Below the pieces are notes generated by a model that made no database searches, was not told the DNA's origin, and saw only the letters and a program-made list of their open reading frames with translations. Source: Nakamurella deserti (GTDB lineage: Bacteria > Actinomycetota > Actinomycetes > Mycobacteriales > Nakamurellaceae). From it: a DNA stretch of 64,000 bases. This document shows, one piece after another, positions 55,502 through 64,000 of this stretch (positions are counted from its first letter, which is position 1; the number at the start of each line of letters is the position of its first letter). The stretch covers positions 1,086,314 through 1,150,313 of the forward strand of contig NZ_QCXS01000003.1 in assembly GCF_003260015.1 (NCBI RefSeq). Direction: 5' to 3'. The position numbers were made by a program, and so were the translations under genes.

Positions 55502-56083
55502 TCAGACCCCGAGTTGCGTCCCGACGGTGACGGTCACCGCGCGCAGCGTCCGGGTCAACGACTCGATCGGCGTCCCGGGGGAGCCGTCGTCCACCCACGT
55601 CTGCAGGGCGACCCGGGTGGCGGTGAGGAAGACCGAGGCCATCAGCAGCGCGTCGGTGGTGTCGAGGGCGGGCCGGCGACGGCGGATCTCGTCGACGAGG
55701 TTCTGCTCCAGCAAGCGACGTCCGGCGATGTGCTGTTCGAGCAGCGCGGGCTCGCGCCACATGGCCCGCATCCGCTCGATCGACTCCCGCGGACTGGACT
55801 GCAGCTGGACCGTCAGCGACCCGCACAGCATCTCCCACGGATCCTCGTCGAGCGGGCGGGCCCGTACCGCGGCGAGGAACTCCCCCGGACGCATCGACCC
55901 CAGCGCGGCGAACAGCTCCTCCTTCGACTCGAAGTAGTTGAAGAAGGTGCGGCGGGCGACGCCCGCTCCGGTGGTGATGTCGTCGATCGTGACGTCGGAC
56001 CAGGGCCGGCTGGCCGCGAGCAACCACGCCGACTGCTCCAGGGCGGCGCGGGTGGAGACCCGCTTGGACTCGCGCAGACTCAT
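55502..56083 (-). CDS. TetR-family transcriptional regulator
   Basis: A 193-residue repressor. The N-terminal HTH is seen in TRAALEQSAWLLAASRPWSDVTIDDITTGAGVARRTFFNYFESKEELF, the standard TetR pattern. The C-terminal ligand domain is helical and not otherwise recognisable. The ATG at 56083 starts MSLRESKR. It is divergent from an MFS exporter gene, with a 137-base gap holding a short dyad; this is the usual layout for a drug-efflux repressor. Confidence 0.92.
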   Translation of the reverse strand: MSLRESKRVSTRAALEQSAWLLAASRPWSDVTIDDITTGAGVARRTFFNYFESKEELFAALGSMRPGEFLAAVRARPLDEDPWEMLCGSLTVQLQSSPRESIERMRAMWREPALLEQHIAGRRLLEQNLVDEIRRRRPALDTTDALLMASVFLTATRVALQTWVDDGSPGTPIESLTRTLRAVTVTVGTQLGV

Positions 56084-56136
56084 CCACTCAGCCTAGTGAG
56101 TGTGCGGCCCTCCGGCGGCGGGAATATGACGGCAAG

Positions 56137-56150
56137 GTGCATAGTTGCAC
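56137..56150. promoter_or_regulatory. Dyad between tetR and MFS genes, possible TetR operator
   Basis: GTGCA-TAGT-TGCAC (perfect 5-base arms), about midway between the divergent starts, in a locally AT-richer stretch. Assignment to the TetR protein is by position. Confidence 0.4.
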
Positions 56151-56220
56151 TCAACGGTCCGCATGCGGGAACTCCCCCCGCGCGGTCCGCCGCCTTCCGC
56201 ACGCGAGCACGAGGAACCCG

Positions 56221-57801
56221 ATGACCCAGACCACCAGCCGCCGAGCCGCGCCACCGGCCGTTCCCGACGAGAAGAGCCGGCACCGAGAGATTCTGGAAGC
56301 GCTGTCCGGCCTCCTGATGGTGCTGTTCGTGTCGATGATCAGCGCCACGGTCGTGTCCACCGCGCTGCCCCGCATCATCGGCTCGCTGAACGGCACCCAG
56401 GGTCAGTACACCTGGGTTGTCACCGCGACCCTGCTGTCGTCGACGGTGACCACGCCGATCTGGGGCAAGCTTGCCGACCTCTACCCGAAGAAGGCGCTGA
56501 TCCAGGCGGCCATCGTGGTGTTCGCGATCGGCTCGATCCTCTGCGGCTTCGCCCAGAGCACGCCGCAGCTGATCGGCTTCCGGGTGCTGCAGGGCGTCGG
56601 CGTCGGGGGTCTCCAGGCGCTGGTCCAGGTGGCCATCGCGTCGATGATCCCGCCGCGGGAGCGCGGGAAGTACAACGGCTACCTGGGTGCGGTGATGGCC
56701 GTCGCGACCGTCAGCGGCCCGCTGCTGGGCGGTCTCATCGTGGACACGTCGTGGCTCGGCTGGCGCTGGTGCTTCTTCGTCGGCGTGCCGTTCTCCGTCA
56801 TCGGGTTCGTGCTGCTGGCCAAGACGCTGCACCTGCCGCACGTCCGGCGCGAGAACGTGCACATCGACTTCCCCGGCGCGGCCCTGATCGCCGTCGCGGT
56901 GAGCCTGCTGCTCATCTGGGTGTCGTTCGTGGACAACTCCTTCGACTGGATCTCCTGGCAGACGGCCGCGATGGTCGGCCCTGCCCTGGTGATGGCCGTG
57001 ATCTTCGTGCTCGTCGAGCGCCGCAGCTCGGAGCCGATCGTGCCGCTGCAGATCGTCCGCCAGCGCACCACGGCCCTGGCCATCGTCGCCAGCATCGCCG
57101 TCGGCATGGCCATGTTCGGCGGGGCGTTCTTCCTCGGCCAGTACTTCCAGCTCGGCCGTGGCTTCAGCCCGACCCGCGCCGGCCTGCTGACCATCCCGCT
57201 GATGGGTGGCGTGCTGGTCGCCTCCACCGTCTCCGGCCGGCTGATCAGCCGCACCGGCAGGATCAAGCCCTACATCGTGGCCGGCTCGGTCGTGCTGGTC
57301 GCCGGGTTCGCGCTGCTGGGCACCACCGACCACCTGACCTCGCTGTGGCTGATGGGCGTCTACATGGCGCTGGTCGGCATCGGTGTGGGCATGACCATGC
57401 AGAACCTCGTCCTGTCGGTGCAGAACACCGTCCCGCTGAAGGACCTCGGGTCGTCCAGTGCGACGGTCGCCTTCTTCCGGTCGCTCGGCGGCACGATCGG
57501 CGTCTCGGTCCTCGGTGCCGTGCTGGCCAACCGCGTCACCGGCAACATCGCCTCCGGCATGGCCGACGCCGGCATCCCGGCCCAGGCGGGCGGCGCGTCC
57601 GCCGGCACGCTGGACATCGCGGGCATGCCGCCGGCCATCCAGAGCATCGTGCACGTCGCCTACGGCGACGCGACCGCGCTGACGTTCATGATCGCCGCCG
57701 GCATCGGTGTGGTCGGCATCATCGCCGCGGTGGCCCTGCCGAAGATCCGGCTGCGCAACACGCTCGACGTCGCGCCGGCCGAGCCCACATTGCAGAAGTG
57801 A
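56221..57801 (+). CDS. MFS multidrug efflux transporter, EmrB/QacA (DHA2) type
   Basis: A 526-residue exporter with 14 predicted helices. Motif VSTALPRIIGSL in TM1, the motif A loop GKLADLYPKKALIQ, GFRVLQGVGVGGLQ and motif C AVATVSGPLLGGLIV identify the DHA2 family of proton-driven drug exporters. The ATG at 56221 has GAGGAA upstream. Divergent from the TetR gene that probably represses it; substrates are not predictable. A universal stress protein gene follows after 32 bases and may be cotranscribed. Confidence 0.93.
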   Translation: MTQTTSRRAAPPAVPDEKSRHREILEALSGLLMVLFVSMISATVVSTALPRIIGSLNGTQGQYTWVVTATLLSSTVTTPIWGKLADLYPKKALIQAAIVVFAIGSILCGFAQSTPQLIGFRVLQGVGVGGLQALVQVAIASMIPPRERGKYNGYLGAVMAVATVSGPLLGGLIVDTSWLGWRWCFFVGVPFSVIGFVLLAKTLHLPHVRRENVHIDFPGAALIAVAVSLLLIWVSFVDNSFDWISWQTAAMVGPALVMAVIFVLVERRSSEPIVPLQIVRQRTTALAIVASIAVGMAMFGGAFFLGQYFQLGRGFSPTRAGLLTIPLMGGVLVASTVSGRLISRTGRIKPYIVAGSVVLVAGFALLGTTDHLTSLWLMGVYMALVGIGVGMTMQNLVLSVQNTVPLKDLGSSSATVAFFRSLGGTIGVSVLGAVLANRVTGNIASGMADAGIPAQAGGASAGTLDIAGMPPAIQSIVHVAYGDATALTFMIAAGIGVVGIIAAVALPKIRLRNTLDVAPAEPTLQK

Positions 57802-57833
57802 CCGCGCAGGTCGACGGAGACGGGTGACGCACG

Positions 57834-58271
57834 ATGAGCGAGCAGGTCACGGACCGGACCGGGTCCACGGTGGTGGTGGGGGTGGACGCCTCCGACACGG
57901 CGGCGCACGCGCTGGCCTACGCCATCGGGATCGCCCGGCGGCAGCACGCCCGGTTGCTGCTGGTGCACGCGCTGCCGTTCACGGACTACCGCTTCGACGT
58001 CACCGGCCGGTTCCGGGCGGCAGCCCCCACCGAGGAGGACACCGCCTGGTTGGACGAGCTGGTCGCCGAGATGACCGCCGACCTGGATCTGGAGGTTCAG
58101 GTCGTGCGGTGCCTCGGTGATCCCAGTGCCCGGCTGCTGCAGGCCGCGCAGGAGCAGTGGGCCGACCTCATCGTCGTCGGGCAGTCGAAGAGCATCCTGC
58201 ACCGGCTGGCCGGGGCGGTGGGGCGCAAGCTGCAGCGACGGGCACCGGTCCCGGTGATGGTGGTGCCCTGA
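57834..58271 (+). CDS. Universal stress protein family (UspA)
   Basis: A 145-residue single-domain UspA protein. VVVGVDASDTAAHALAYAIGIAR forms the first strand and nucleotide loop; LLVHALPF and ADLIVVGQSKS follow. The ATP-binding G2xG9xG(S/T) motif is imperfect (GQSKSILHRLAGAVGRKL), so nucleotide binding is uncertain. Located 32 bases after the MFS exporter gene in the same direction. Confidence 0.85.
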   Translation: MSEQVTDRTGSTVVVGVDASDTAAHALAYAIGIARRQHARLLLVHALPFTDYRFDVTGRFRAAAPTEEDTAWLDELVAEMTADLDLEVQVVRCLGDPSARLLQAAQEQWADLIVVGQSKSILHRLAGAVGRKLQRRAPVPVMVVP

Positions 58272-58340
58272 GGTTTCGATCCTCCGGCTGCGGGAGACCG
58301 TTGTCGGTGACGGAGTTCCACCGAACGGACGGAGATCGCC

Positions 58341-58493
58341 ATGACCGCACCCGACCACACGCCGACCGAGGAGCCGACGCAGGCCGTCAGCCCCGGGGCC
58401 GACACCGAGGAGCCCCGCGACGATCCGGAGCAGGGTGATCCTGCGATGGTCGATCCGGTCCGGGCCGCCGGAGCCGAGTTCCCCGGCAGCTGA
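58341..58493 (+). CDS. Short acidic proline-rich protein (50 residues)
   Basis: A 50-codon frame starting ATG at 58341, with GGAG 6 bases upstream, and ending TGA just before a strong terminator. The peptide (MTAPDHTPTEEPTQAV, then DTEEPRDDPEQGDPAMVD) is acidic, rich in Pro, Glu and Asp, with no hydrophobic segment; probably disordered. No homologue is recognised. The good ribosome site and the terminator 12 bases behind support a real gene. Confidence 0.55.
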   Translation: MTAPDHTPTEEPTQAVSPGADTEEPRDDPEQGDPAMVDPVRAAGAEFPGS

Positions 58494-58505
58494 CCGCAGA
58501 CACAC

Positions 58506-58540
58506 CGAAGGGGCGGGTCCGTCACGGACCCGCCCCTTCG
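58506..58540. terminator. Perfect 16-bp bidirectional terminator
   Basis: CGAAGGGGCGGGTCCG (58506-58521) and its exact complement (58525-58540) with a TCA loop, between the short acidic ORF (+) and the secreted Excalibur protein gene (-). Strong in both directions. Confidence 0.88.
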
Positions 58541-58551
58541 TCGTACCTGTG

Positions 58552-59340
58552 TCAGCAGCTGGGCTGCCGGTAGCCGGTGGCGTCCCACTCGCCGTAGGTG
58601 AGGACGTGGTTCTGCAGGGTGGCCCCCTGGAACAGCAGGTTCGGCGATCCCGGCGCGGTGCAGATGCGGTCACCGGGGAGGATCCCGAGGGCCTGCGGCG
58701 TCGGGAACTGCGCAGCAGCCCAGGCGTCGTAGGTCACCGCGGTCGAGGTGACACCGTCGGTGATGGCGATGCCCTGCGGAGCCCACCACAGATTGACGTA
58801 GCCGCCCCGCTTCTCCAGCGGCGCCCGCAGACCCATGTCCTGCCATTCGGCGAAGGTCAGCTTGTGGGTGTAACCGTCGAGCGTCGCGAAGATCTCGTTC
58901 GACACCTGGTACTTGAAGATGACCGTGCCCTCGATCCAGCCCGCCAGGCGCGGGGCCCGGTACCCGGTGTTGGCCCACTCGGCCCCGGTCAGCTTGTGCC
59001 ACACCCAGCCGCTCGCATAGAAGGTCACCGAGTACAGGTTGGGCGACCACGAGTACTTCACGATGTCGGTCTGGGCGACACTCGCGGGCGGTGGCGGCGG
59101 CGTGGCGCCGGTGGGGGGCGGCGGGGTGGTTCCGGAGCCCCCGGTCTCGCAGGCGACGCCGTCTTTGTTGCCGTCCAAAGGTAGGCGGTAACCGGGTTGG
59201 CCGACCAAGATCGGGGCCGCTCCCGCGGCTCTCGCCTCCGCGCAGTTGGCGTAGTAGACGTCCGCAACTGCCGGCGTCGCCGTGAACACGCCGGCGGCCG
59301 TCACGAGCCCGGCCAACAGCATCGACTTCAATCTGCGCAT
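58552..59340 (-). CDS. Secreted Excalibur-domain protein with four internal repeats
   Basis: A 262-residue exported protein. A signal peptide (about 1-27, MRRLKSMLLAGLVTAAGVFT) is cut near AVADV. The Excalibur calcium-binding motif follows (YYANCAEARAAG, then DGNKDGVACE with the DxDxDGxxCE-like loop). A proline-rich linker (about 68-90) leads to four repeats of about 45 residues marked by HKLTGAEWANTGYRAP, HKLTFAEWQDMGLRAP, TAVTYDAWAAAQFPTP and HVLTYGEWDATGYRQP. I do not know a named family for the repeat. GGGGGA precedes the ATG at 59340. Possibly a cell-surface binding protein. Confidence 0.8.
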   Translation of the reverse strand: MRRLKSMLLAGLVTAAGVFTATPAVADVYYANCAEARAAGAAPILVGQPGYRLPLDGNKDGVACETGGSGTTPPPPTGATPPPPPASVAQTDIVKYSWSPNLYSVTFYASGWVWHKLTGAEWANTGYRAPRLAGWIEGTVIFKYQVSNEIFATLDGYTHKLTFAEWQDMGLRAPLEKRGGYVNLWWAPQGIAITDGVTSTAVTYDAWAAAQFPTPQALGILPGDRICTAPGSPNLLFQGATLQNHVLTYGEWDATGYRQPSC

Positions 59341-59612
59341 CGTCGTCCCCCTTGGAGCGAACCGGCGCCCCGCCATTCACTCGGTAGGGCTGCGAACCGT
59401 CGCGGTGCGAGTCTGACATGTGAATCGGACGAACGCGACAGCAGGGGGCGAAACGCAAGGCGCCGCACCCGCCGCGACCGTGCAGACACACCGAATCCGA
59501 GCCGAGTACCCGGGGACCGCACCTGTGGCCGGCGGCTTCCGGCGCGGGTAGCCGAGACACCCGGTCGAGGCAGCGCCGGTCCGACGACCCACGCAGGACA
59601 TGCCGGGCTTTC
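59341..59612. other. Intergenic region between the Excalibur gene and furA
   Basis: About 270 bases between divergent genes. It should hold the promoter of the minus-strand secreted protein, but no clear -35/-10 pair was found. No gene is evident. An ATG at 59600 could extend FurA but is upstream of the predicted promoter. Confidence 0.5.
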
Positions 59613-59641
59613 TTGACTCAGTCCAGAAAAGGGTCGACACT
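59613..59641 (+). promoter_or_regulatory. furA promoter, probably overlapping a FurA box
   Basis: TTGACT (59613-59618), 17-base spacer containing TCCAGAAAAGGG, GACACT (59636-59641). The A-rich TCCAGAAAAGGG core is, from memory, like the mycobacterial furA operator. The predicted transcription start is at or next to the GTG at 59648, giving a leaderless mRNA. Confidence 0.65.
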
Positions 59642-59647
59642 GCGTCG

Positions 59648-62345
<2,698 letters not shown>

Positions 62346-62374
62346 TCGGTCCTCACCGACCGCCTGGTATCACG

Positions 62375-62415
62375 CAGCGCCCGGGCCTCTCCTTGTAGGA
62401 GCGGCCCGGGCGCTG
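62375..62415 (+). terminator. katG terminator hairpin
   Basis: CAGCGCCCGGGCC (62375-62387) pairs exactly with GGCCCGGGCGCTG (62403-62415); inside, CTCC/GGAG extends the stem, leaving a TTGTA loop. It lies 30 bases after the katG stop. Its right arm is identical to the left edge of the adjoining repeat units. Confidence 0.85.
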
Positions 62416-62920
62416 TGCTGTCTGGCGAGGGTGTACCGAACCGTCGCGGCACTCGCGCGTAGTCGACCGGTGACCGGTCGGAGCGGCCCGGGTGCTGTGC
62501 TGTCCGGCGTGGGTATACCGAACCGTCGCGGCGCTCGCGCCTGGTCGACCGGTGACGGGTCGGGGGCCTTCCGCCCGGGCGCTGAGCTGTCTGGCGAGGG
62601 TGTACCGAACCGTCGCGGCACTCGCGCCTGGTCGACCGGTGACAGGTCGGGGGCCTTCGCCCGGGCGCTGTGCTGACTGGCGAGGGTGTACCGAACCGTC
62701 GCGGCGCTCACGCCTGGTCGACCGGTGACAGGTCGGGGGCCTTCCGCCCGGGCGCTGAGCTGTCCGGCGAGGGTGTACCGAACCGTCGCGGCACTCACGC
62801 CTGGTCGACCGGTGACAGGTCGGGGGCCTTCGCCCGGGCGCTGTGCTGTCCGGCGAGGGTGTACCGAACCGTCGCGGCACTCACGCCTGGTCGACCGGTG
62901 ACAGGTCGGGGGCCTTCGCC
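62404..62920. repeat. Six-copy 82-87 bp minisatellite downstream of katG
   Basis: Units carry the anchor ACCGAACCGTCGCGGC at 62435, 62517, 62604, 62690, 62777 and 62863, so periods are 82, 87, 86, 87 and 86. Each has GGGCGCTGNGCTG at the left and GGTCGACCGGTGACAGGTCG at the right. Units alternate GAGCTG/CCTTCCG and GTGCTG/CCTTCG forms, so the array also grew by doublets. No frame persists across 86- and 87-base units, so it is not coding. Confidence 0.95.
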
Positions 62921-63871
62921 CTCACGGCATAGTCGGACAGCCGGACCCAAGGAATGCGCTGCGTGACCAAGGCGACCACCATGAGCACCTGTCCGGTGGG
63001 GTCCCCCTGTGGCCGTTGGAGGTGCAGCCGGTCGTCCACGAGGTCCTGGAGCGCCGTCCCGGCCGCGCACGATTCGCGTCCTTACCGAGTTGCATCAGAG
63101 TCGCGACGGAGCCGCTCACCGGACCAGCTCGGGGGCTCGAGCGACGTCCACGGCGAGACCTCACTGTTCCACTCAGACTCTGGAGACGTGAACGGTCAGG
63201 TCAACCATGCCGATCGTCGTCGCGCTCCGCTGCCCCGCACGACTCTCTGCCCACGGACGACGATGCGAGGGTGGCAGGACATCGGGCGCCACTCGACGAC
63301 CCATGCTCGCATGGTCGCGCGCGACGTACTCAGGGGCCCTGACAGCGGCGCACACATGCGCTGCGGGCGCGTCAGCACCAAGACACGACACATGCTCGAT
63401 CAACGCTGACGACACCCAGTGGCTCATGCGTGTGGCGACTGCCCGTCGGTCGGAATCGACGGCGCTGTGACGACCCGCTCCGGATCGGAGTCCACCATCT
63501 CTACGAAGAGGCACGCTGCAGACCACGCGGATCGGCCCGCGCGTGGCTCGTGAGACCGCCAACCGGAACTATGCCTCCAGCCAACGGACACATGACCGTC
63601 ATGCGGATGGAGGTCGCGGCGCGATCGCCCTCGTTTCGTCACAGGGACGCAAGCCCACCTGCGCCGGCCGGCCGGCGAGCGACCCGTTGAACTGGTTGTC
63701 CGTCGCCAGCGGTGCGATCAGAACCACTTCGTGTTCCGACGACGCCGTGACACGGAATTCTCGCTCCATCCGGCGCCGCCTTCACAAACGCGGGTACCCC
63801 TTCGACGCACCATCCGACAACGACCTTGATAGGCAAGAGAGGGGCTCGGTGACAGTTGCCGTGGAATGCAG
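62921..63871. other. Gene-poor region between the minisatellite and the 5S rRNA gene
   Basis: About 950 bases with less extreme GC than the rest of the window and no convincing gene. Open frames on both strands are short and have no ribosome sites or family motifs. One stretch on the minus strand (63081 to 62921) reads like protein (LQDLVDDRLHLQRPQGD, then VLMVVALVTQRIPWVRLSDYAV) but begins after a stop codon, so it may be the tail of a decayed gene. Nothing else is recognised. Confidence 0.5.
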
Positions 63872-63872
63872 A

Positions 63873-63900
63873 AAAGGGGCCCCGTGGTGGGGGCCCCTTT
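63873..63900 (-). terminator. Rho-independent terminator of the rRNA operon
   Basis: On the minus strand AAAGGGGCCCC and GGGGCCCCTTT pair over 11 bp (63900-63890 with 63883-63873) around a 6-base loop, then TTTTC follows. It lies 12 bases past the 5S rRNA 3' end. Confidence 0.88.
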
Positions 63901-63911
63901 GTCTGGGATGT

Positions 63912-64000
63912 GTGTTCGGCAGTGTCCTACTCTCCCACACCCTGGCGGGTGCAGTACCATCGGCGCTGTAGGGCTTAGCTTCCGGGTTCGGGATGGGACC
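63912..64000 (-). rRNA. rrf: 5S ribosomal RNA, 3' part (cut by window edge)
   Basis: The minus strand reads GGTCCCATCCCGAACCCGG at the window edge, then GAAGCTAAGCCC, CGCCGATGGTACTGC, GGGTGTGGGAGAGTAGGAC, and ends with TGCCGAAC, the classic 5S rRNA core and 3' end. About 89 of roughly 117 bases are inside the window; the 5' part and presumably 23S and 16S lie beyond 64000. Confidence 0.95.

Noticed and set aside
62404..62920. CRISPR array
   Set aside because: Whole 82-87 bp units repeat with no unique spacers and no cas genes nearby; it is a minisatellite.
62431..62966. Repeat-peptide genes over the minisatellite in several frames
   Set aside because: Unit lengths of 86 and 87 break any frame from unit to unit, and no start site or conserved product is visible.
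63543..63971. 142-codon plus-strand frame
   Set aside because: It runs through the rRNA terminator and into the 5S rRNA gene on the other strand.

Overview
The window is high-GC DNA with the gene content of an actinomycete (Actinomycetota). The markers are the FhaA-FhaB-PstP-RodA-PbpA-PknA-PknB signalling and cell-wall operon next to a tRNA-Leu gene, a FurA-KatG pair, a RamB-type regulator beside the glyoxylate shunt genes, and RecC-RecB-RecD in one overlapping operon. Starts are often GTG and many neighbouring genes overlap by 4 bases. Genus cannot be fixed by eye; a Nakamurella-like or related lineage is a guess only. No prophage, insertion sequence or CRISPR array was seen.

Layout. 1-9.0 kb (minus): a small membrane protein, then recC-recB-recD. 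9.2-15.2 kb: a zinc alcohol dehydrogenase, then ramB (minus) divergent from aceA-aceB (isocitrate lyase and malate synthase). 15.4-18.5 kb: an APC permease, a DUF4383 membrane protein, a frameshifted DoxX gene and its divergent MarR regulator. 18.6-22.0 kb: a LacI regulator divergent from a Gfo/Idh/MocA oxidoreductase plus a TIM-barrel isomerase, with two tandem perfect palindromes directly behind the -10 box. 22.1-25.9 kb: a small membrane protein, a GGDEF-EAL protein and a lipoprotein. 26.0-36.1 kb: tRNA-Leu and the fhaA-to-pknB operon. 36.3-41.0 kb: an HtrA-like protease and a large GH63-type glycosidase. 41.1-42.3 kb: a frameshifted acetyltransferase and a Tam-like methyltransferase.

42.4-55.4 kb is the most interesting part: a two-operon carbohydrate catabolic island. 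Operon 1 holds a polyol-type dehydrogenase, a SorC-family regulator, deoxyribose-phosphate aldolase (DeoC), an aldehyde dehydrogenase and a half-length aldehyde dehydrogenase homologue without the catalytic cysteine. Operon 2 holds a second zinc dehydrogenase, an FGGY kinase, an RbsB/RbsA/RbsC-type ABC importer and a second SorC-family regulator. Both operons are preceded by the same dyad, TGCTCA-N2-TGAGCA, which suggests common control. A plausible reading is import, oxidation and phosphorylation of a sugar or polyol, aldol cleavage by DeoC, and oxidation of the aldehyde released. The substrate is unknown.

55.5-62.3 kb: a TetR-MFS pair, a universal stress protein, a 50-codon ORF, a secreted Excalibur-domain protein with four internal repeats, and furA-katG. 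62.4-64 kb: the katG terminator runs into a six-copy 82-87 bp minisatellite, then a gene-poor stretch, then the terminator and 3' part of a 5S rRNA gene on the minus strand, cut by the window edge.
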